The notes beneath the pieces were generated by a model. That model ran no database searches. It was not told the origin of the DNA and saw only the letters and a list, made by a program, of their open reading frames with translations. A program made the translations under genes and the position numbers. 64,000 nucleotides of DNA. It comes from Cryptomeria japonica (taxonomy: Eukaryota > Streptophyta > Pinopsida > Cupressales > Cupressaceae). The DNA is taken from NCBI RefSeq assembly GCF_030272615.1, contig NC_081414.1:4279501-4343500 (forward strand). The letters run 5' to 3'. This document shows, piece after piece, positions 1-10,047 of the stretch. How positions within the stretch are numbered: the first letter of the stretch is position 1; each line of letters opens with the position of its first letter.

Positions 1-229
1 ACACCAAATAGTTGTCTAAGTCTGAGATCAAATATTAGCAATTAGGAGTCACCAAATACACCAAATAGTTGTCTAAACAAGGGCTAGAACCCACTATGAA
101 ATATAGTTTACACTTGTCCTTGAACTGAGAACTTCAACATTTTAATGGACTACATAGGGCACTACCTTAAAAAATGAGTCGACTTCACATGAAATTGGTC
201 TAAGGTAAAAATAACAGTAAAAGGAACAT

Positions 230-556
230 CTAAGATTTTAAATTCAACTTTAACTTGAGGGTGATGGAACCAATGGTGGGACAAGTGAAACCATCATGTA
301 CCTTAATCAATACTTTGGATTTATCATAATTGTCTTGATATAATGCATATGTGAAAAGATATTCTTTTGTATTCATATTAACCATACGTAGTGGATCAAT
401 AAGCACCCTACATGTGGGTTTGTCATTAGTTATATAAGTAATGTATATTGGTCCATTAAGTGTATGCTTTGAGTTACCACTTTGGGTAAAGGTGATATTA
501 GGTTCAATCTTAGGTTTCAGTCTATCTTGTTTAGGAACTAGTTCCATCACGTTCAC
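230..556 (-). pseudogene. Ty3-type retropepsin-like fragment
   Basis: A 108-codon minus-strand reading frame. Its middle resembles the aspartic-protease region of plant Ty3/gypsy polyproteins: an entry strand (NGPIYITYI), then VLIDPLRMVN where a normal enzyme has a D-S/T/G-G/A active site, then a spacer ending in GSITLKLKLN. The catalytic Asp is present (LID), but the following residues are Pro-Leu rather than Ser/Thr-Gly, so it cannot be a working protease. No gag or reverse transcriptase flanks it on this strand. Family placement is from motif memory and is tentative. Confidence 0.4.
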
Positions 557-2760
557 TGGATGTTCAACTCAATTGGTAACTCCAAGGGTCACCTTTTCAT
601 GCTAGTGACTACTTTTAATCTTATGAATATCATTGTCCCTTGATAAGGCATTTTCTTCATTGATGTTGAAATATGTCCCTAATGCCTTTATCATATGACT
701 GGATTTTATGATGCTATACATTGTCTTGTGTTTTTTCTTTCCTAACTACCATATTTGCTTGACACCTCTTAATTAATTTAATGCTTATCTTGGTTCTATG
801 TTGAGGCTTTAAATTATCAATGTAGATTGATCTTTGACATTTTGTGACAATGGTTGCATTATGTTGTGATCGATACTCTTGATAGTCTATATAACTGTGA
901 ATTGTCCTTTTTTTTAAATGATGTTACTATTTTGATTGTGTGTTGTAGGTCTATCAAACTTTGGGACTGTAGTGTCATAAAATTGTGATCCTAGCAATTT
1001 ATGACTGCATTAGGGTCCTCACGCATGTGAACTCAAATCCTTTAGCCTGATCAGAGATCAGAGAGTGCTCGGCTTGCAAAAATAGCTTCTTCCTTGGCCT
1101 GTGCATCACCTCAACCACATTCTTCCCTGGAGAAAGGGGTAGGACAGGGGTGTGGCACCACTTTCCCCCCTTGGACAGGGGCATGGTGCCCTTGTCCTCC
1201 CAGGACAGGGGTGTGGTGCCCCTGTCCCTTCCCTATTTTAGGGTAGGACCCTTCTTAGAGCATGTCTTGTGGGTTGTGCAGTGAGTGGGAAAACTCTCCC
1301 AATGTGGGCCTGTGACAAAATTCAAATCCTCCAAACATGTATTTAAGGGGACATTCATCCTCTCATTTGCATAAGGTGGAAATGGAATAAGTTGGAGAGG
1401 TCAAAGTTGGAGAGATTCAAGTTTCACAAGTGATCAATCATCAAACATTCAAGCATTCTTTTCCAGCATTGAGCATTCTCAAGTCTCCCTTCAAGGCTAG
1501 GTGTTGCATTCAAGTCAAGGATTCAACCATTGAAGAGGAGATCCCTTTCAATATTCAATTCAACACAAGAATTTGTATCAACATTGCTACTACAACCTCC
1601 CTTGATGTGATTTACAATTCAGTCTTTCATTTACATCTACTTGCAAGTAATTTTTTTTATTACTTGGTTAATTCCAAAACAGGGGTTTGACCTAAAGGCA
1701 AACCCCCAATCCCAACACATTACCCTCTCTTTTATGTGTGTAGGTTGTAGGTGCGCAACTTTACTTTTGGATTCAGGCTTCATTTGTAGAGGCGGAAAAA
1801 CCCTTTTGATTTTGTGGATTTTTCGGAGGACCGTGTACATTCCCGCCACGATTCGGACAACTTTTCGTCAAATTTGTAGGGCGACTTCGTCTCGATATTT
1901 TTACTGCCAAATCCAGTGCACAACTTCATCCCATATTCTAATCTCAAGTTATAATCGATTCTTTGTCACTCTTGCACTACATAATCTAATCAATTTCTTT
2001 CCATTTCAAACAAAGAAGAAGGGATCATCCTAACATTCCCAATCCATTCATAATTCAATCTATCATCTTTGTGTGGAGATTGAATATAGTGAATTATCCC
2101 TTATCTTCCTAGTGTAATGGTGAAAAGTGTTTGAAGGATAATCAATAGTGAAACTCTCATCTCTCTTTGAGGGAAAGGGTGGTTTTCCTCTTGATCTATC
2201 ACTCATCATTTTCACACCATTACAGGGACTATCAAAGATTTATTCATATTGCTGCTACGATACTATCATATTCTCATTCATCTAAACCTTATACCCCTTT
2301 AACCCTAAATCATTGTAACTACCTTTGGCCCTTTTGGCATTGGATCAAATCCTTACTTGGGTAAAGTTGTTAACTGCTTCTACTCTCTATCATTAACTTG
2401 TTACAATTTTTTTCTGATCCAATCCTTGTATATGAACATCTTTGCTTATGGACTGTTAGAGGTCACTTTGTGGTTTGAGATATTTATAATCTTAGTGTGT
2501 TGCTATGATTGTAATCTCTGCATCTCACTCTCATATCCATGCTTTATCAAGGTCTTCATTACCTAAATAGTCCCTCTTGGTTGTGTTTGTATATTGTTAG
2601 AATATATGGGATTGTTGATTTTGTATATTGTTAGAATATATAGTTTACCATAATTAGTCATTGAGGTAAGGAGTTATATAGGGGTAGTTCAATATTTGAA
2701 AAAGCTTATCAAATCATATTCCATAGTTGCAATGCTTTATATTCCTTGATGGCAATTTTT
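557..2760. other. Probable LTR-like and uncharacterised repeat DNA
   Basis: No credible coding region in 2.2 kb. A TATTTAAG box lies at 1340-1347, about 115 bases after a cluster of GGACAGGGG hairpins, an arrangement like the U3 promoter of an LTR. No second copy exists in the window, so LTR ends cannot be set. Short frames here have no recognisable domains. Confidence 0.35.
1142..1226. repeat. Three GGACAGGGG hairpin repeats
   Basis: Three head-to-tail copies start near 1142, 1174 and 1202. Each is GGACAGGGG plus a short loop and a complementary or near-complementary end. The third has perfect 9-nt arms (GGACAGGGG and CCCCTGTCC). They sit just upstream of a TATA-like box at 1340. Confidence 0.6.
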
Positions 2761-2779
2761 ATTTTTTTTAAATATAGCA

Positions 2780-3391
2780 TGTTCATCGGAATTCCGATAG
2801 ACATGCCCAACATAGGCCCCGACGAGAGTGTTGTATCTGCGACGAGATATTTTGTCGCAAGCACGACACTCTCGTTAGAGCTTCCTTGCATTTGTTGTCG
2901 GAATTCTGACAAAAAAGGACACTATGTTTCGACAGGAATGTTGTACCTGTGACGAAACATTTCGTTGCAGGTGCACCATTCTCGTCGGAGCTTCCTTGCA
3001 TTTGTTCTCGAAATTCTGACAAAAAAGGGCACTATTCTCTGACGGGAATGTTGTACCTGCGACGAAAATTTTTGTTGCAGGTGCACCATTCTCGTCAGAA
3101 CATAATGCCCTTTTTTGTCAAAATTTCGAAGAAAAACCCCGTGCATGGTTCATCGGAAGATTGACGACTTTGTCAAAATTTCAACGAATTAGACCGCTAC
3201 ATTATGTGTCAACTTGCGACAAAGAAGGCATTGGAATTCTGACAAACATTTGTCCGTCAAATAACCCGACGAAATTTGAGTGACAAAAATCTTTTCGTCA
3301 TTTCATCGGATCTACGACAATAATAGGTCGAAATTATGATGATAGTTCGTCGGAAAATGATCCCAAGTGTGTTAGTGCAAGTGTGTTAGTG
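2780..3391. mobile_element. CACTA-like transposon terminus with hairpin array
   Basis: The segment ends in TAGTG (the complement of CACTA) at 3373-3377 and again at 3387-3391, within a doubled 13-base word. Going inward, many copies of CGTCGGAA/TTCCGACGA-type words occur in both orientations, which is typical of CACTA subterminal repeats. Three units about 111 bp apart (from about 2818, 2929 and 3040) each fold into a hairpin around GACGAAA. The last is part of an imperfect palindrome with arms of about 53 nt (about 3009-3129). The other end of the element is not seen. It abuts and interrupts a Ty3 polyprotein fragment that resumes right after 3391. Confidence 0.55.
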
Positions 3392-4086
3392 ATTGGATTC
3401 ATTCCATTCAATCTATTCCCTCCACCTACCATCAATGCCTTAAATTTCCATATAATGGTAGGGAAATCACAATCCCCCCTGATCCACAACCCTTCAAATA
3501 TTGCAAACTCCTTGGAGGAAAATATGCCCATCATTGCCCTCTTAATACCTCTGCATCCACACTACCCATTGATCACTCCAATTCTACCCACCCTGAGATC
3601 AAGGCTAAGATTATTGACAATGGATGTGTGGAATATACTCTTCAAAATAAATTTTATGTCGGACATCTCTCTACCTCACCTAAGTCCTATGGGATACGTA
3701 AGGAGATTGAGATTAAGAAAATACCCACCAATCAATGTGAAAAGACTACGATTTGGTTGTGGGGTTCATTAGATGATAAAATTCTTGAAACGTATGTCAC
3801 TTCATGGGTCTATAAAGAAGAATATGAGGAACTCGTCAATATCTTGAAAGATAAATACCTGAAAGCATCAACCATTGTGGAAAATATGGGATACCGAGGA
3901 CATGGCCTAGGGCCTAAAGAGAAAGGAAGAAAACAACCTATTGCACCGGTTTCCCACAAACATAATAGAGGATTGGGTTACTTCCTTGAACCTAAGTTAA
4001 TCCTCACAAGTGCTCCAACAACTCCTTTTGTCACATCCCTAAATTTTACAAGAATTTCATTCCAGTTATGGAAACTTTACTGTTAA
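3391..4086 (+). pseudogene. Ty3 polyprotein fragment with G-patch domain
   Basis: Reading frame 1 is open from just after the CACTA end to the stop at 4084-4086. It starts with DWIHSIQSIPSTYHQCLKF, the RPWIH-x-PSTLHQ-KLKF motif that closes the protease region of many plant Ty3 polyproteins. About 165 codons on is a G-patch: ENMGYRGHGLGPKEKGR, then HNRGLGY. In these elements the G-patch lies between protease and reverse transcriptase. The upstream protease half is absent and no reverse transcriptase follows, so this is a remnant. The first methionine of the longest listed frame (3628) is not a real start. Confidence 0.7.
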
Positions 4087-6976
4087 CTATCATGGCAAAT
4101 GATTAGTAAATTGCTATGAATGTGAACATATGATTGTTAACGACAAGATGAGATGTTGATTTAAATTCTATTATGTTCTTGAAGTTGCAATGCTTATTGA
4201 ATGTATATTTGATTATGCATGATGAATTTTACTTATCTAACCTTGAAATTGAATACGGTCTAATCTGACCAAGTGCTATCCAGGAGAAGAGGTCATTAAG
4301 CCTGCATAATTGAAAGAACAAGGAGAGTATCATTCGGGAGAGGAGTATAGATGAGTGAGAATTGTGTTGATGCCATCTTGAGTCATTTGAGCATTGAACT
4401 GATAGTGCGTTAGAGTAAGTACATTGGTATTTAGTTTTGGGTCTTTATCCTTGTTTTGGTTAAAGTCGTCATAAAACCCTAATGTCAGTCTAGTGTCGAG
4501 TCAAAGTACATAGACTTGAGATCGTCATTGTTAGTTTGATCATTTTGTTGACTGGTCATATCTATTGTAAAAGTGATACATATATGTTCATGCATAATAG
4601 AATACATCTATAAGTACATATAAATATTTGAATGAATGTATCATTTCATTGCAAATAAATATATATAAATATGATGCATACATACATATATAAAAATACC
4701 TAAATGTATGCATGCATGTTTATATGTTCTTATGTATCTATGAGTAAGTATTTAATATAAATATTGTTTTATTTATCAAATTTATTACTTAGTTTACCTG
4801 CATATAAATTTATAAATATATATGTCATTATTGTTATTAAATAAAATGAAAATCATTTAATAAAGGATCGGGTTTTATGTTTGGGATATTAAAAGAGTCA
4901 ACCACCACGTGGTGGGAGACTTAGTCCACACCATGTGGTGGGGTATATTCTAACCACCACGTGGTGGGAGACGTAGTCCACACCATGTGGTGGGGGATAT
5001 TCTAACCACCACTTAGTGGTGGGGTGTGATGGGTAAGGCCCACACCCACTGTATAAGTGGTGAGAGAGAGATCAACACTAACCACCTTGGGTGGGTTTTT
5101 AATGAAAGGCTAGCGATATGTATTGGGGGGTGTGTTGTATGGGGAAAGACCACCATAGGTGGTGCCCTACACACATGGGTAAATGGATAAACCCACACAC
5201 ACCCTATTCAATAGGGAAAAGAGTAAACTCATGTAATTTGTTTTATTTTCTTTATATAGTATATAATATGATTAATTAGTCAAGTTTGTTAATGAATTAA
5301 TTTATGGAGGGAATCTGTTTAATATTTTTAGTTATGTTTTTTAATGAGATAACCAATTTATGGTTGACAATAATTATGAGGATAAAATCACCCTCATTTT
5401 TGGAGGGAAAATATAATTTTGAATAGAAGATTATCCTCAGTTGAGAGGCTAAAAATAGAATAGACTTGGGCTTTTAAGGGGACTTTTGGTGAGTTTTTAT
5501 CATTGTGAATTTACAAAATAATTGTTTTGTTTTTAGGAAGTCTTAGAAGGGAGAAGATTTTCCCTTTCCCATTTTAAAAGAAAAGTTAGAATAGGGTTCC
5601 TTCATGTCTATTTTGTTCTATAAAACATGAAAAAGTTTGAGAAGGAGATTTTGAGGAAGCACTCTGAATCTCATGTTCTTCTTCCCTCATTGGATTCCAA
5701 ATCATTCAAGCACATTCTATGCTTTTTTCTTGATAGCTTATTTCTTATATTTGTTATGACTTTTCCTGGAAATTCGAGATTAGATGTGCTTTTTATATAA
5801 TGTTCAAGTTGAGAAAGCTTGATATAGTTATAAGAAGAAGAAATGGGAAATTGGTGTAAATTCCTAAATCATGCTTGTGTACTCTTAGTTCAATATCAAC
5901 ATCTATTCTCATTCTAGAAATGTATAACTTTGTAATTAAACTCCATATGAGTGTTTTCGATAGGTAGTCAAAGGTAGAGATAATTGTAATATTGTAATGC
6001 ATGAGAATATTAAAATACATAGGTATTTATATAAGTAAATATGTTATGGATATGTATTTGTTCTTAGTTTTGGAAAGGGAATGTCATTTTGTAGAACGAG
6101 GAACTCTAGAGAGACCATTGGATTGTAGAATCCTAGCCGAAGAATTTATTATATTCTTGTAGACTCTATAAGTCGTGCATGGAAGGTAAACCTAAAATGA
6201 ACTTAAGATGGACTAAGAGTAGTGACTCTATATTCTAGGTTGTAGTTGCAAAGGGAAAGTCCATACCCATAAGTATTCACGTAAGCAAGTTCTTTTTATG
6301 TTTTTGGTCTTGCTATTTTTTTTTTCTCACTAAACACTAGGAAGAAAGTAGTCTCCAAGTCGAGTAAGAGGTGAGTGAACATAGACTTTTTATGTAATAT
6401 AAAACTTTGGCCAAAGTATCATATAATTTGTCATTGCGTACAACAAGTCAGTTCATGAGTGTCGTTGGAACATAGATCATCCAAAATAGTCATACTTAGT
6501 TAGCATAATCAAATTGAGATATGTGGCACACAACACCAGTACCACCACTACTCAGATGGGACCACATAGGTCCCCTTGTCTATACTCCTCGTGAAGGGTA
6601 GGGCCACTTCCAATAGGAAGGTGTATGGGAGACTGTTGGTTTGTGGTTGGAGGTGTAGCATCCAGATGATGCTCTCCCTCATGTAGTTGACTAGCTGAGG
6701 CTTGCGAGACAGATGTAGTACTTTCCTAGCGGGTATATCTGGTAAACTTGTTATTTATGCCATGTTTTGTTTTCATGATTTCCAATGCAGTGAAAATTAA
6801 AGAAAAGATTTCTTCATTGTGATTTTTGACAAGTACTGTTAAAGTATTTTTATTCAAATACATATATTTATGTTTTGAAAATAAAGTTATGCTTTTATAG
6901 TTGTTATGAAATTTATCTTGTGTAAAAGTAAAAGCATTTATTTTCCAAAGACTTTAGTTTTCAGGGTTGTTAGATG
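4087..6976 (+). mobile_element. Probable 5' LTR region of a Ty3/gypsy element
   Basis: A non-coding, AT-rich 2.9-kb stretch ending just before a tRNA-iMet-type primer-binding site (TGGTATTAGAGC, 6977-6988). It contains a 52-bp tandem repeat with CACGTG cores (4900-5025) and TATA-like words near 5248 and 5619. The left boundary cannot be fixed because no 3' LTR is present. Part of the stretch may be unrelated flanking DNA. Confidence 0.4.
4900..5025. repeat. 52-bp tandem repeat with G-box palindromes
   Basis: Copies at 4900-4951 and 4952-5003, plus a partial copy at 5004-5025. The full copies carry the palindrome CCACCACGTGGTGG, which holds a CACGTG G-box, and a second near-palindrome CCACACCATGTGGTGGGG. 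The two full copies differ at only two positions. Confidence 0.85.
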
Positions 6977-6988
6977 TGGTATTAGAGC
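6977..6988 (+). promoter_or_regulatory. Primer-binding site (iMet type) of Ty3 element
   Basis: TGGTATTAGAGC differs by one base from the common plant retrotransposon primer site TGGTATCAGAGC, which pairs with the 3' end of initiator tRNA-Met. It sits just upstream of a gag reading frame. Confidence 0.65.
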
Positions 6989-7039
6989 ACAAAGGTCAAC
7001 TCATGGACTTGTGAGCTCACTACAATAGCTAATGTTTGC

Positions 7040-8721
7040 ATGACTTCCTGTACCAAAATGGTAAGGTTTAAGCAAAATGCAAGGAAATTAGTCACTAGGA
7101 ATCAAATAGTTCTTAAGGTGATGAAAGAGTGGTTAGCTCTTATCAAAACCATTGAAGGAACCAATGTCTTAGGAGAGGAATGGTTGGGTGATGATGAGAC
7201 TTTCAATCAAGATATTTCTTGAGTAAGAGAATAGAAGAAGGAGCTAAAGGAGGTGGTGACAATTGCCAGAGCCATAGTCAGTACTCCTCCTGCAGAACCA
7301 GAGGATCCATCCCTCTAGATATGCCCCAAGCGATTTTAGTCACACTAAGTCACCATTAAACCACTAGGTTCAGGGGAGTACTTGTGTGTGCAACCACTTC
7401 CTGAGGTGGTAATTATTGATTCTAATGACTCTGAGGGTTATACCCCTCTTAACCAGTAGGTTTAGGGCGTAGGCGTATGATAGCCTAAATAATGGTACTA
7501 ATGGCTATTTAGGGTGAATAGAAGCCTATTATTGTTCAAACTTGAACCAATCCGAGGGGAGTCAGAATGCTTCCCACCATTCAGAGAATTTAAATGATAA
7601 GCTTGACCTAATCTTGCAAATATTGAATCAAGCAGCCGATGGGAGTAAAACCCTAGATAGGCTAGAAGGGTAAGGTCATTATAATAGAGGAGCACACTAG
7701 GAACATGAAGAAGTGTCTAGGAATGATTAGAGTCATCGCTCCAAGCACTCATATCAGAGGGATCATCAGGATATCATTTTGATGAAGAAGGCCATATGAA
7801 AGAGTAGTTGGCATGCAAGTTGGCTAGGAATATTAAGAAAGTAACCCCACCCAAGTTGATGGGGTAGTCACCAGAGATGCAATGAAATCATGGCTCTCCG
7901 AAATGGAGAAATATTGTGATGTCAGGAATTATTCAAAAAATTTCAAGGCAAGGTGGGGAGCCTTTCACCTATTAGGAGAAGAATCCACGTGGTGGATGGA
8001 TAAGAAGGCAAAATTAGGGATTAAAACCATGACCTTGACTTGGGAACAATTTGTGGCCATTTTCCATCAGAGGTGGCTGCCTTAGTTATTCTTTGATCAA
8101 AAGTTGGCCGACTTCTAGAATTTGACTCAATGGAATATGTCCGTGATTGAATATTGGGAGAAGTTCACCCATTTGATTAAATGTGTGCCTCAATTTCAAT
8201 CAGATGAGAGACTTAAAGTAAGGAAGTTTATCATGGGTTTGAACACCCAGATTGGAGGTCATGTGGATGTTCTAGGTCCAACAACTATGAACCAAGTATA
8301 TGAGCAAGCCATTAAGTAGGAGCAGTTTCTAAAGTCCATGGCTGCACAACGTGAGAAAAGTTTCAAAAAATATAACTGCTCCCACTCCAATCAATATTTT
8401 AAGAAAAAGGGGAACAAGTCTAATTTCAAGAAAAGGGAAGATAAAAGTTTCAAGAGAAATCAAAATGAAGGTGGAAGTGGAAAGGAAGGGAGCTATAATG
8501 GGAAAAATAATGGTGACAATGTGGGTAAGGCTGTTGAGAAACGGGGACCTCCAAGGGGATGTTTCTCTCTTTGTGGTGATAACTATACTAAATAGTGTTC
8601 GAAAAGGAACTAGAGTGCCCCACCCTAGGATAAATCATTGTCAAGTCAACAAGAAGCCTTCTAGAAAAGCATCCATGCCGCTCTCGACAATCATCAAGCA
8701 AAAGACCAAATCACTCCCATT
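7040..8721 (+). pseudogene. Ty3/gypsy gag, decayed
   Basis: Broken gag of an old Ty3 element. A 60-codon N-terminal piece (7040-7222) is followed by stop-rich sequence. The capsid-like core then runs 7882-8319 (WLSEMEKYCDV, ESTWWMDKKA, LTWEQFVAIFHQRWLP), with stops after WLP and near 8116. A lysine-rich nucleocapsid tail follows (8338-8595), ending in a broken zinc-knuckle-like GCFSLCGDNYTK with a stop before the last Cys. The frame is cut at 8721 by insertion of the LTR element starting at 8727. The same Ty3 copy resumes at 14449 with protease and pol. The pattern suits a chromovirus-type lineage, but no chromodomain survives to prove it. Confidence 0.75.
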
Positions 8722-8726
8722 GAGAC

Positions 8727-9177
8727 TGTTGGTGTAATTATCTATTCATGTTGGACATTATTACACCTTACTTAAGTTTACTTAGGTACATGCATTTATA
8801 GTAGTTTGGGTATGAGACACTTGGGTGTTTGTGCCACATTGGGATAGTGTGTGTAGGAGAATTTCTACCTTTTGTGGTCTTGTTGTTACATTCCACATTC
8901 GGTGGGTGATCCACCTCATGTGAAATATTATATTGTTTCTCCTACCTACCCCTACTTATCCCTACCTACCCTTGTTTCTTATTGAGCCATATGTCATGTT
9001 TGTGTGCTCACATATCCATATAGCCTTGCCTATATAAGCAGGCTCATATTCATTGTATGTAACTATTGAACAATTGATCATTTATCTATTGATGAGAATA
9101 CAATTTATTCTTGTCCTATATTTTGTCTCTCTATTTTGTACTTTTCATTGAGCTCTTGATCTTGGAAAAATATCACA
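8727..9177 (+). repeat. 5' LTR of the Gag-only element
   Basis: 451 bp, starting TGTTGGTGTA and ending in CA. It is closely similar to 14001-14448 along its whole length. A TATATAA box lies at 9031-9037. Small differences from the 3' LTR, including an extra CTTA-type insertion, indicate an insertion that is not very recent. Confidence 0.95.
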
Positions 9178-9195
9178 TGGTAGCCACGTCTGCGC

Positions 9196-9276
9196 CACGT
9201 GTCCTCCAGTTGGCAGTCCACGACGACATCTACCTCCGCAGTCTGTACTGCCACGTGGTCATCCATACGACACGTG
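9196..9276. promoter_or_regulatory. Cluster of three CACGTG G-box cores
   Basis: CACGTG occurs at 9196-9201, 9252-9257 and 9271-9276, just inside the 5' LTR of the Gag-only element. The hexamer is the core bound by plant bZIP and bHLH factors. A regulatory role is inference. Confidence 0.4.
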
Positions 9277-9941
9277 CCATTATGTGATTAGGCCACATCA
9301 TCAGTCCGTATTGTACGAACGCTACGTAGACATGGAGACAAAGTTTTGGTGACGACCATATGGCCATCAAATTTAACCTCACAGATTACTGACATCATCA
9401 TTAAAAAAAATTGGCAGGCTCCTCTCGTTGAGCTTTTTGATTTTACAGTTCAACTTCAAATGGCCATGTCTTGCTCATTTTTGCTCCTTTTTTGGTGCAT
9501 TTTTTTTTGAAATGGACTAATTTTTCATGTAATTTCTCGTGGTGGCATTATTTTATGATTTTCATTAACAGATATTTTAGAAATATAGGTTTTTGGTGAC
9601 TATACCTGTCCAATCCCCGTTTCTGCAACTTCCGGGACTCCGTTTGGGCTCATACGAACTCCTTTTCAGGTGCTGTTTTTTTTTAAGTGCATAATTTTTC
9701 ATCTACTTTCATAATATGCTATCAGTTTGTAGTGATTTTGAGTACAAATTGTACTTTCAACATACGGTCATTTTTGGCCAATTTGGCACTTGTATTGCAT
9801 AGAGATATCTATCTTTCTGGTCTTTTGCATTGTTGTTCTTATCTATTGGGACTGTTGTAAAACAAAATCAGAAATTCACCTTGCCATTGTTTGCAAGTGG
9901 CCTATTGTACATGCACTACATATAAAGTGCCAAAATCATCA

Positions 9942-10017
9942 TTTTTTTTTTTGGGTGGGGTGGGGGGGGGGGGGGGGTTGGGGGGGGGGGTACTTTGATT
10001 GATTGAATTTGGGGGGG
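9942..10017 (+). repeat. Oligo-T plus long G-run (G-quadruplex potential)
   Basis: An oligo-T run leads into GGGTGGGGT, then a G-tract of about 17, TT, a G-tract of about 10 and, 20 bases later, seven more G. This is in the untranslated leader about 30 bases before the Gag start at 10048. It can form stacked G-quartets on the RNA-sense strand. Exact tract lengths may carry sequencing error. Confidence 0.6.
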
Positions 10018-10047
10018 TGTCTCTTGTGTTCCTTCCTTTTTGCTGCT

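Noticed and set aside
999-1849. Several 60-86 codon frames on both strands
   Set aside because: No domain, overlapping frames on both strands, and a non-coding LTR-like context.
1974-1980. CACTA word as the left end of the transposon ending at 3391
   Set aside because: Following bases do not match the right-end terminal sequence and there are no subterminal repeats beside it.
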